Of a stretch of 35,400 nucleotides of DNA, positions 1-7,050 are shown in pieces. The notes under the pieces were generated by a model that was not told where the DNA came from, did not search any database, and worked only from the letters and a program-made list of their open reading frames with translations. Source of the stretch: Pseudomonas fluorescens (GTDB lineage: Bacteria; Pseudomonadota; Gammaproteobacteria; Pseudomonadales; Pseudomonadaceae); assembly GCF_000967965.1 (NCBI RefSeq), contig NZ_LACC01000052.1, positions 1 through 35,400 of the forward strand, given 5' to 3'. The stretch's first letter is position 1; every line of letters begins with the position of its first letter. The position numbers and the translations under genes were made by a program.

Positions 1-115
1 AGGGGTTTTGTTTTTGTCCGCGGGAAAGTTCGTACGCGGTTACTCTGGGTCTCCAGTGCGAAATATCCCCTGACATTGCAAGTAATCGCCTTGGAAACTC
101 CTCCTTTATTCTGAT

Positions 116-140
116 GACTGCAGAGCACTGACCTGCAGTC
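116..140. promoter_or_regulatory. Hairpin upstream of the YegP-like gene
   Basis: Perfect 8-bp inverted repeat GACTGCAG / CTGCAGTC with a 9-nt loop. It ends 13 bases before the AAGGAG-type ribosome binding site at about 153. No T-run follows, so it is unlikely to be a terminator. It could be a leader structure or operator; function unknown. The rest of bases 1-164 shows no gene that I can support. Confidence 0.4.
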
Positions 141-164
141 ACCAGCAATCGCAAGGAGCGAGCA

Positions 165-356
165 ATGTATTTTGAGATTTACAGACAAATCCGCGGCACT
201 GTTCTGACTGGCAAGGGCCAATGGCGTTGGCGGTTGAGGGCTGGCAATCATGAAACGATTGCCAGCGGGGAGGCGTACGTCAACAAGGCCGATTGCCTGC
301 ATGCAATCAGTTTGATCAAGGGAACCTGCGAGCAGACCCCGATCAAGGAAGTTTGA
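165..356 (+). CDS. YegP-like DUF1508 family protein, single repeat
   Basis: A 63-residue protein. The body carries the DUF1508/YegP signature: an aromatic start (MYFEIY), then GQWRWRLRAGN, an IASGEAY segment and NKADCLHAI. In this family the unit folds as a small beta-beta-beta-alpha domain of unknown biochemical role. E. coli YegP carries two such units in about 110 residues; this protein has one, which is common in Pseudomonas. A good ribosome binding site (AAGGAGCGAG) lies 6-8 bases before the ATG. It stands alone, 127 bases ahead of a LysR gene on the same strand. Family assignment is good; function is not known. Confidence 0.8.
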   Translation: MYFEIYRQIRGTVLTGKGQWRWRLRAGNHETIASGEAYVNKADCLHAISLIKGTCEQTPIKEV

Positions 357-483
357 GGGGGAAGCTGCTCGTTCAGGGCCGCTTCGTTTCAACCCGTGTC
401 AGGCTGTTGGACCTGAGTCGGATAGACGGCAGTCGCATCCGCTACCTAAACTGTCAGCAGATTTGGGGATCGGGGGGCAGTGG

Positions 484-1410
484 ATGAATCGCAATGAACT
501 TCGCAAGGCGGATATCAACCTGATGGTGGTATTCGAAACGCTGATGCTCGAGCGCAATGTCACTCGGGTGGCGGAAAAGCTGTTTCTCGGCCAGCCGACC
601 ATCAGTTCGGCGCTCAACCGCTTGCGTGCGATGTTCAATGATCCGCTGTTCATACGCGTTGGCCATCGCATGGAGCCGACGGCAAGGGCCGAGGAGATCA
701 TCAGGCACCTCTCACCAGCGCTGGATTCGTTGTCCGTGGCCTTGAGCCTGACCCATGATTTTGACCCGGCCAGCAGCACGATGTCGTTCCGCATCGGGCT
801 GTCCGACGATGTCGAGTTCGGCCTGTTGCCGCCATTACTGCGAGCGCTGCGCCAGGAAGCGCCCAACGTGGTGTTCGTTGTGCAGCATGTCGATTACTGG
901 CGGATTCCCGACTTGCTGGCGTCCGGCGATATCACGGTGGGTATCAGCCAGACCCGTGGCTTGCCGGCCAATGCCAAGCGCAAGTTGCTGCGGCACATCC
1001 AGCCCAGCATTTTGCGCGCCGATGCCTCCGATACACCGCTGACCCTCGATGAATATTGCGCGCGACCGCACGTGCTGGTATCCCACACCGCCAACGTCAG
1101 TGGCTACGCCGACGAGTGGCTGGCGGACATCGGCCGTACGCGCCAAGTGGTGCTCTCGGTACCGCAATACAGTTCGCTGCCAGCGCTGCTTGCCGGGACG
1201 GACCTGATTGCCAGCCTGCCGGACTACACCGCCGAGGCGATGGCTGCATCGGGAGTGCTGTTCAAGGAACCCTTTCCCATCCAGACACCCACCCTGGACC
1301 TGTCCATGGTCTGGCTCAGTCATGTCGATACCGACCCTGCCGAGCGCTGGTTACGCTCGCGCCTGGAAGCGTTCATGAGTGAACGTGCCGTTTTGCCACC
1401 GCCCGAATGA
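484..1410 (+). CDS. LysR-family transcriptional regulator (NodD/LeuO-like group)
   Basis: A 308-residue LysR-type regulator. The N-terminal winged helix-turn-helix covers about residues 6-65 (ADINLMVVFETL, NVTRVAEKLFLGQPTISSAL, NRLRAMFNDPLFIRV). The DPLFIR stretch and MEPTARA linker are typical of the NodD/LeuO-type subgroup. A periplasmic-binding-fold effector domain follows from about residue 90. I chose the ATG at 484, behind a G-rich ribosome binding site (471-476), over an in-frame TTG at 463. It reads toward the CHMI-like isomerase 57 bases downstream, which could be its target or an unlinked neighbour. The inducer cannot be read from the sequence. Confidence 0.88.
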   Translation: MNRNELRKADINLMVVFETLMLERNVTRVAEKLFLGQPTISSALNRLRAMFNDPLFIRVGHRMEPTARAEEIIRHLSPALDSLSVALSLTHDFDPASSTMSFRIGLSDDVEFGLLPPLLRALRQEAPNVVFVVQHVDYWRIPDLLASGDITVGISQTRGLPANAKRKLLRHIQPSILRADASDTPLTLDEYCARPHVLVSHTANVSGYADEWLADIGRTRQVVLSVPQYSSLPALLAGTDLIASLPDYTAEAMAASGVLFKEPFPIQTPTLDLSMVWLSHVDTDPAERWLRSRLEAFMSERAVLPPPE

Positions 1411-1467
1411 ACAGGGCGGCGCTGTGCTATATGTACGACCTCTCCACCTACTAACAGGAACTGACTC

Positions 1468-1833
1468 ATGCCTCACCTGCACATGGAATACACCGCCAAC
1501 CTGACTGATCTGAATGCCGATGTGGCATTGATGCGGTTGAACAATACATTGGTGGGTTCCGGTCAGTTTGCTGCCGAATTCGACATCAAGAGCCGCGCGG
1601 TCAAGGTCGAGACGTTCAAGGTCGGCACGGCACTGGCCGAGCGGGCGTTCGTGCATGTGAAACTGGCGCTGTTGAGTGGTCGTTCCGCAGAGATCAAGAA
1701 ACAGCTGTCTGAAAGCCTGCTGGCGGTGGTGCGGGAGCTGTGTGAATGGCCGAGCAGCATCGAGGTCCAGTTGTGCGTGGAAATTCTCGACATCGATCGC
1801 GACTCCTACAGCAAGACCGCCATCAACAACTGA
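1468..1833 (+). CDS. 5-carboxymethyl-2-hydroxymuconate delta-isomerase family protein (HpaF/CHMI-like)
   Basis: 121 residues, the size of CHMI (HpaF) subunits in the tautomerase superfamily. The protein begins Met-Pro, so Met removal would expose Pro1, the catalytic base of the superfamily. The opening MPHLHMEYTANL, the central AFVHVKLALLSGRS and the C-terminal VEILDIDRDSYSK match CHMI-family features. HpaF converts 5-carboxymethyl-2-hydroxymuconate to its 2-oxo tautomer in homoprotocatechuate degradation. No other hpa gene is present, so a general tautomerase role is equally possible. A ribosome binding site (ACAGGAAC) precedes the ATG. The gene converges on the next LysR gene with only 3 bases between them. 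Confidence 0.82.
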   Translation: MPHLHMEYTANLTDLNADVALMRLNNTLVGSGQFAAEFDIKSRAVKVETFKVGTALAERAFVHVKLALLSGRSAEIKKQLSESLLAVVRELCEWPSSIEVQLCVEILDIDRDSYSKTAINN

Positions 1834-1836
1834 ACA

Positions 1837-2775
1837 TCAGGCTGATTCCTGCTCGACGCAGGCCTGGATCACTTGCGTTCGCAGCCAGGTGTTGGCGCTG
1901 TCCTGATCGACACCCTGGTTCCACTGCATGTCGAGGGTGAAACTCGGCAAGCCTTCGGGCGCTTCACAGTGATTGAAGGTGTCTGTACTGGCCAGCAATC
2001 GCTGGATGCGCCGGGGTAGGGTCAGGACATAGTCGGTGCCGGTAATCAGCTTCAGCGCTGCACTGTAGCTGTTGGCGCGTGCGACGATCTGGCGCTGTTG
2101 TGCCTGCTGCGCAAGCCAGCCGTCGACCATGTTGGTGGCGGACGTCCAGGGTGTCGGGAACACATGTCGACGTTCGACATAGGTTTGCAGGCTCAGGCGC
2201 GGTTCCGCCGGTGTGGCGCGTTTGTCGAAAACACACACAAGGTCATCTTCGAGTAGCGTCTGCGATTTGAAATCGATGTGACTGCGATGGAAGTTCGGAC
2301 CGAAGCACATCACCAGGTCGAGGCTGCCTTCGCGCAACGCTTCGGCAGGGATATCGGCCTGGAGTTTGAACACATTGACCATCACCGGAAGATCGGCGAG
2401 GTCGAATGTTTTCAACAGGCGCGGCAGGATCAATTGCTCGAAATATTCCGGTGCGCAGATATTGAAGGTCACCGGTTGCAGGCCAGGGTCGAACGTGGGT
2501 AAGCCGGCGTGACACAGGTTGATGCTATCGAGGATTTTCAGCACGTGAGGGTACATCGCGCTGGCCTTGCCGGTGGGCTGCATGCCGCCGGTACGGGTAT
2601 TGGTGAACAGTTCGTCCTCGAAACTGGTGCGCAGTTTTTTCAAGCAGTAACTCACCGTTGACTGGCTGACGCAGAGCGTCTCGGATACGACGGTGACGCT
2701 GTTCTGCTCAGACACGGCGACGAACACCATGAGGTCCTGCATGTCGAGTTTTCTAAGCGAATTGCTGTTCAGCAT
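1837..2775 (-). CDS. LysR-family transcriptional regulator
   Basis: 312 residues. The helix-turn-helix lies at about residues 10-70 (DMQDLMVFVAVSEQNSVTVV, SQSTVSYCLKKLRTSFEDELF), followed by the GGMQPTGKA linker and an effector-binding domain. The start MLNSNSLRKLDMQDL has the spacing usual for this family. It lies 114 bases downstream of the DMT exporter on the same strand, so it may be expressed from its own promoter in that gap or by readthrough of the MFS-DMT operon. The first LysR gene of the window is of a similar subgroup but clearly a different protein. Ligand and targets unknown. Confidence 0.87.
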   Translation of the reverse strand: MLNSNSLRKLDMQDLMVFVAVSEQNSVTVVSETLCVSQSTVSYCLKKLRTSFEDELFTNTRTGGMQPTGKASAMYPHVLKILDSINLCHAGLPTFDPGLQPVTFNICAPEYFEQLILPRLLKTFDLADLPVMVNVFKLQADIPAEALREGSLDLVMCFGPNFHRSHIDFKSQTLLEDDLVCVFDKRATPAEPRLSLQTYVERRHVFPTPWTSATNMVDGWLAQQAQQRQIVARANSYSAALKLITGTDYVLTLPRRIQRLLASTDTFNHCEAPEGLPSFTLDMQWNQGVDQDSANTWLRTQVIQACVEQESA

Positions 2776-2889
2776 CCATTGCGTCTCGCTGGGTCCCTTG
2801 CGCTGACCGTGTGCAGGGGTGGGTGAATTATCCTAACGGAATGAGCGAGCAGGGAAAATGCCTTGCAGGACGTTTCGCCCAAGACCCTG

Positions 2890-3807
2890 TCAGCCCTGGA
2901 CCATCGCCGACACGGCGCGGCGACTGGACATCAATAGCGCGAACATGCCGAGGCCCACCAGCACCGCGCCGGCCATTTCCTGCGGCAGCGGCATCTGGCG
3001 CCCCCAAAGCCAGTGAAACAAGGTGATGAACAGCGTGCTCAGGTAGATGTAGGAAATCACCGAGGACGGCGCGATCACCCCGATGGCCCGGTGCAGCAGC
3101 CAGAACGTCGCCAGTGTGGCGAACACCGCCAGGTACATCAGCCAATAGAAATCGTTGAGCGTCAGTAATGATGCCGAGCGCCAACCGCCACTGAATCCAC
3201 AGAACACCAGCAGAAACAGCGCACCGAACAGCATGTTCCAGAACGTCATGGGCACCGGTCCGCGTCCCTTGAGGCTATCGGCTTTCAGGCGCTGACTGAG
3301 GGGGGCGTAGAGCGCCATCGCCAGGCAGCCGATGCCATACACCGTCAGTGCATAGGGCGATGGCAACTCGCCCGGGCCGGTGCCTTTCATGATCAACAAA
3401 ACCGCCCCCGCAGCGGCGAGCAGCATCGGCACAATCCGTTGTTTCAGACGGCTGTCAGGTGTCAGCACGGCTTCGAAACCCAGGGTCATCAGCGGCACCA
3501 GCGTGAACATCGTCCCGGTGTTGACGGCCGAGGTGTAGCGCAACGCTTCGAACAGCGAACCGAAGTACAGCGCCAGCAGCAGGCCGAGTACCGCGTGACC
3601 CAGCAGCGCGCGGGTGGTCATGACGGCATCGCCTTTTAGCAGCAACAGCGGCAGAAACACCAAGGCGCAAAACAGCAGGCGCAAACCGGTCAGCAGGATC
3701 GGGTCGATGGCCTGGCTCACTTGCGCCGCAGCGGAAAACGATGCGGCGATCAACAAGGCCCAAAGCAGCATGCTGGCGTGAGCGACGGCGAAACAGGTGG
3801 TTTTCAT
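2890..3807 (-). CDS. EamA/DMT-family inner-membrane transporter
   Basis: 305 residues made of about ten hydrophobic segments, the layout of the drug/metabolite transporter (EamA) family, with two related five-helix halves. Recognisable parts are ALRYTSAVNTGTMFTLVPLM in the first half and RAIGVIAPSSVISYIYLS in the second; both fit the usual fourth and ninth helices near the domain ends. Such proteins usually export amino acids or other small metabolites, but the substrate cannot be inferred. The start lies 13 bases after the MFS gene stop, so the two carriers are very probably one operon. A TGGAG ribosome binding site precedes the ATG. Confidence 0.87.
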   Translation of the reverse strand: MKTTCFAVAHASMLLWALLIAASFSAAAQVSQAIDPILLTGLRLLFCALVFLPLLLLKGDAVMTTRALLGHAVLGLLLALYFGSLFEALRYTSAVNTGTMFTLVPLMTLGFEAVLTPDSRLKQRIVPMLLAAAGAVLLIMKGTGPGELPSPYALTVYGIGCLAMALYAPLSQRLKADSLKGRGPVPMTFWNMLFGALFLLVFCGFSGGWRSASLLTLNDFYWLMYLAVFATLATFWLLHRAIGVIAPSSVISYIYLSTLFITLFHWLWGRQMPLPQEMAGAVLVGLGMFALLMSSRRAVSAMVQG

Positions 3808-3820
3808 GGCAGGCTCCAGG

Positions 3821-5005
3821 TCAATGGATGTGACGGGTGTAGTGCCTAGGGTTGAAGCGCAAAACCATCAGCAGCATCAGCGCCATGACCGCCGTGAGCG
3901 ACCACCAGGCCCATTCAAAGCTGCCGAGCCGGCCGCGGATGATCCCCGCCAGCAGCGGCGATAGGCCAGCGATCAAGTAGCCGATGCCTTGAACGAATGC
4001 GGTCAGGCCACCGGCACGCAATGGATTGTCCAGGTGGTCCAGCGACACGATCAGGCTCATCGGGAACAGGCCGCCAATGCCCAGCCCCAGCAGGCATGGC
4101 CACATCAGGCTCAAATGCTGCGGGCTCAGAATCAGTCCACAGAATCCGGCGATGATCAGTGCCAGCAATACCGTCAGCACGATGCGGCGGTCGCGGCTGC
4201 GATTGGCGATGACGGGCGTCAGCAGGCCCGACAGCACTTCCATGGCGGTCAGAAACCCGAGCAGCAATCCGGCGTGCTGTTCGCTCCAGCCCTTTTCCAC
4301 GTAGTACGGCGCCAGCCAGGCCAGAACACAGGTGTAGGACGCAGTGCCCAGGCCAAAGAAAATAGCGAGTAACCACGCGCGGGAATTGGCGAAGTACGAA
4401 CCTTTGCTGGATGCCCTCGAATCCAGTGTTGGCATCCCCGCGCTTTGGCCGCGCCAGAAGAGTAATGCCAGCACAACGAGAACGGCCCACATCGCCAGGC
4501 CCATACGCCAGCTGCCGGTACGCTCCATCACCAGCGGCGCAAAGGAAGCCCCCATGGCGGCTCCGCCCATGATTGACGTGACGTAGAGCCCCATGCACAG
4601 GGCCACCTGGTCGCTGAAGCGGGATTTGATCAGCGCAGGCATCAGGGCCTGGATCAGGGCGATCCCGATACCTGCCAGTACGGCACTGAATAGCAGCTCC
4701 GCGGCTGAATCAAGGAACAACCGCGAAAGCGTGGCCACGCCGATGACCAGCAACGAGAACACCACCGTGCGCTGCTCGCCGAATCTCTGGCTGACGCGCA
4801 GGCCGGCAAACATCGCCAGTCCCATGGCCGTCACCGGCAACATTGTCAGCAGTGAAGCCTGGCTGAAGCTCAGCGCAATGTCGTCGCGAATCGCCGAGAG
4901 CAGAGGCCCGATAGCGGCCATGGAAGGGCGCAGGTTCAGGGCAACCAGGACAATGCTGAACATGAGCCAGAGGGCAGGGCGGGAAGTGGCTCGGGTGTTT
5001 TCCAT
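3821..5005 (-). CDS. CynX/NimT-family MFS transporter
   Basis: 394 residues with about twelve hydrophobic segments. The opening segment ALNLRPSMAAIGPLLSAIR is the hallmark of the CynX/NimT (YeaN, cyanate permease-like) branch of the major facilitator superfamily. Later helices (GLGIGGLFPMSLIVSLDH, QGIGYLIAGLSPLLAGIIRG) fit the same family. Members include E. coli CynX and the 2-nitroimidazole exporter NimT; many have unknown substrates. There is no cynS or cynT nearby, so cyanate is not supported. It is the first gene of a probable operon with the DMT exporter, and a 472-base gap lies upstream. Confidence 0.87.
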   Translation of the reverse strand: MENTRATSRPALWLMFSIVLVALNLRPSMAAIGPLLSAIRDDIALSFSQASLLTMLPVTAMGLAMFAGLRVSQRFGEQRTVVFSLLVIGVATLSRLFLDSAAELLFSAVLAGIGIALIQALMPALIKSRFSDQVALCMGLYVTSIMGGAAMGASFAPLVMERTGSWRMGLAMWAVLVVLALLFWRGQSAGMPTLDSRASSKGSYFANSRAWLLAIFFGLGTASYTCVLAWLAPYYVEKGWSEQHAGLLLGFLTAMEVLSGLLTPVIANRSRDRRIVLTVLLALIIAGFCGLILSPQHLSLMWPCLLGLGIGGLFPMSLIVSLDHLDNPLRAGGLTAFVQGIGYLIAGLSPLLAGIIRGRLGSFEWAWWSLTAVMALMLLMVLRFNPRHYTRHIH

Positions 5006-5405
5006 GATCGGACCTTGAACAATAGGGTTCCGATTAGGCGCGCGAGGCCTGGAGGCGGCAAATCAGAAATTCCGGCGAAGTATTTAGAAATTAAATACAA
5101 GTCGTAGCCAAATGTTTAGCCAGACGACATCCAAGGTTCTTCAAATCCTGATTTAACGACTCAAGCCATCGTGTGACGCTGCGGGTCATCTGTTTTCTGC
5201 GGTTCTCTCTATGGACGGTCGGCCAGTCGCAATCCACTTCAAGGCATCCATCGACGTTCGGGCGTCGAGCCTTGGTCGTCGATTCACGCCCGCCACCGCG
5301 CCAAACCTCTCTGCACTTCCTTCTGAACTGGCTTTCTGGGCGCTGTGGCATTGCCGCCATGCGCGCCCGCCGGATTCCTGCTTTTTCCGCTGATTGTTCC
5401 TACAT
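5006..5405. other. Long intergenic region without a convincing gene
   Basis: This is the first 400 bases of the 472-base gap between the divergent MFS and glutamine synthetase-like genes. Open frames here lack family features or a ribosome binding site. It should hold promoters for both genes. AT-rich stretches near 5080-5105 (around TTAGAAATTAAATAC) are candidates for the MFS side, but I could not fix -10/-35 boxes. No tRNA or terminator was seen. Confidence 0.5.
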
Positions 5406-5425
5406 ATTCCGGTTGATGCCGGAAT
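5406..5425 (+). promoter_or_regulatory. Leader hairpin 1 of the glutamine synthetase-like gene
   Basis: Perfect 7-bp stem ATTCCGG / CCGGAAT closed by the 6-nt loop TTGATG, 53 bases before the start codon. It is the first of two tandem hairpins of the same geometry. Function is not known. Confidence 0.5.
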
Positions 5426-5432
5426 TAAAGTA

Positions 5433-5452
5433 CGGGTGCTTTTGCGCACCCG
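5433..5452 (+). promoter_or_regulatory. Leader hairpin 2 of the glutamine synthetase-like gene
   Basis: Perfect 7-bp stem CGGGTGC / GCACCCG with the 6-nt loop TTTTGC, ending 25 bases before the ATG and 11 bases before the GA-rich ribosome binding site. There is no following T-run, so a terminator is unlikely. Confidence 0.5.
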
Positions 5453-5477
5453 CCTGACACGGAAAAAGAGAGTTCCC

Positions 5478-6860
5478 ATGAGTAGTGCCACGACCTCGTT
5501 TGCCACCCGGCAAGAAGCCCAGACCTTTCTGGAGCAGAACCCGGATATTGAAATGTTCGAGCTGTTCATCCTCGACAACAACGGTGTGCCGCGGGGCAAG
5601 CTGTTGCATCGTGACGAGTTGCTGGCGGTGTATGAAAGCGGGCGGCCATTGCCGAGCACCATCCTCGGCCTGACCATCAACGGCGATGACGTGGAAAACT
5701 CCGGGCTGGTCTGGGACGTCGGTGATATCGACTGCCGGGCCTACCCGATCAGCGGCAGCCTCACGCGAATGCCGTGGCGTCTGATACCGACCGCTGCCGT
5801 GCAGGTCAGCATGCACCCGACGGAGGGAATGCCCGCCACCATTGCCGATCCCCGTCATTTGCTGGCCAAAGTCATCGAAGGTTTGCAGGCAGACGGTTAT
5901 TACCCGGTCATGGCGGCGGAATTGGAGTTCTACCTGCTGGATCAGCAACGCGACAGCAATGGCCGGCCGCAACCGGCACGGGATGTCGATGGCGGGCGTC
6001 CGCACGGCACCCAGGTCTATGGGTTGCGCGAGCTTGAGCAGATCGAGCCGTTCCTGGCCGATCTCTACAGTGCCTGCAAACTCCAGGGGATTCCGGCGCG
6101 CACGGCCATTTCCGAATACGCACCGGGGCAAGTGGAAATCACCCTCGAGCACCGCTCCGACACACTACAGGCGATGGATGAAGCGGTGCGCTACAAGCGT
6201 CTGGTCAAGGGTGTGGCGCACAAGCACGGCATGACAGCCTGCTTCATGGCCAAGCCTTTCGATGACCTGGCCGGCACCGGGATGCACATGCACGTGAGCC
6301 TGGCGGACAAGGACGGCAACAACCTCTTTGCCAGCGAAGCCCCGGATGGAACGCCACTGCTCAAGCAGGCCGTCGCCGGCATGCTCAGTACCTTGCTCGA
6401 TTCGCTGTTGCTGTTCTGCCCCAACGCCAACTCCTACCGTCGATTCCAGGCCAACAGCTATGCGCCCCTGGCGGCCACCTGGGGCGTGGACAATCGCACC
6501 GTGAGTTTGCGCGTACCTGGCGGGCCTGCGTATTCCCGGCACATCGAACATCGAATCTGTGGCGCAGACGCCAACCCCTATCTGGCGGCTGCGGCGATTC
6601 TGGCCGGTATTCATCGCGGTATCCGCGAACAGCTCGACCCTGGTGCGCCGGTGGAAGGCAATGGCTACGCCCAGGCCACGAAACTGTTGCCGACAGACTG
6701 GCTGACCACCTTGCGATCGCTGGAAGGTTCAAGTTGGGCCAGGGAAGCCTTCGGCGACAAATTCCTCGGCGTTTACCTGGCAGTGAAACGCGCCGAATAT
6801 CGTCAATTCATGGGGGAGGTCGGCGAGCAGGACTGGCGATGGTATTTGCACCAGGCTTGA
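5478..6860 (+). CDS. Glutamine synthetase family protein, gamma-glutamylpolyamine synthetase type (PuuA/PauA-like)
   Basis: 460 residues, the size of PuuA/PauA enzymes that ligate glutamate to putrescine or related amines using ATP. Glutamine synthetase motifs are intact: metal-binding glutamates in AAELEFYL (about 148-150), ISEYAPGQVEITLEH (213, 220), GTGMHMHVSL (His near 270), NSYRRF (about 319), WGVDNRTVSLR (about 335) and the C-terminal HRICGADANPYLAAAAILAG. The N-terminal FILDNNGVPRGK segment is typical of the PuuA group. Start chosen at 5478 behind GAGAG; an upstream in-frame start at 5394 would cross the two leader hairpins. No puuBCD gene is adjacent and the gene is monocistronic, so the amine substrate is uncertain. 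Pseudomonas genomes carry several paralogues. Confidence 0.9.
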   Translation: MSSATTSFATRQEAQTFLEQNPDIEMFELFILDNNGVPRGKLLHRDELLAVYESGRPLPSTILGLTINGDDVENSGLVWDVGDIDCRAYPISGSLTRMPWRLIPTAAVQVSMHPTEGMPATIADPRHLLAKVIEGLQADGYYPVMAAELEFYLLDQQRDSNGRPQPARDVDGGRPHGTQVYGLRELEQIEPFLADLYSACKLQGIPARTAISEYAPGQVEITLEHRSDTLQAMDEAVRYKRLVKGVAHKHGMTACFMAKPFDDLAGTGMHMHVSLADKDGNNLFASEAPDGTPLLKQAVAGMLSTLLDSLLLFCPNANSYRRFQANSYAPLAATWGVDNRTVSLRVPGGPAYSRHIEHRICGADANPYLAAAAILAGIHRGIREQLDPGAPVEGNGYAQATKLLPTDWLTTLRSLEGSSWAREAFGDKFLGVYLAVKRAEYRQFMGEVGEQDWRWYLHQA

Positions 6861-6922
6861 GCCGAGGCTGTACTGGAGCTGAATCGTTCTCAGCCAGTCT
6901 GGAAGTTCCAGGCTGGTTTTAT

Positions 6923-6949
6923 AAGCCAACTAATTGTTGGCTTCTTTTT
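6923..6949 (+). terminator. Rho-independent terminator of the glutamine synthetase-like gene
   Basis: 8-bp stem AAGCCAAC / GTTGGCTT with loop TAATT, followed by CTTTTT. It lies 62 bases after the stop codon. Its T-run overlaps the candidate ColR site at 6937-6952. Confidence 0.8.
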
Positions 6950-6952
6950 CAC
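6937..6952 (+). promoter_or_regulatory. Candidate ColR-type box upstream of eptA
   Basis: TTGGCTTCTTTTTCAC matches the ColR consensus that I recall for P. putida (YYNASNNYTTTTTCAC) at every constrained position but one (G for A at position 4). It lies about 100 bases before the phosphoethanolamine transferase, a gene type known to be controlled by ColRS in Pseudomonas. It overlaps the upstream terminator T-run, so chance is possible. Confidence 0.45.
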
Positions 6953-7050
6953 AAAAAATTGATGGTTGACTACCTAAAATTAGAGCTGTCTCGGTAAATG
7001 AAATTTTCACATTTTCCGAAGACGCCTTTTTTCAGGACCCGCCGAAACTC

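Noticed and set aside
5091..5393. Short open frames in the gap before the glutamine synthetase-like gene
   Set aside because: No ribosome binding site, family features or codon bias that I can support. Kept as an intergenic region.
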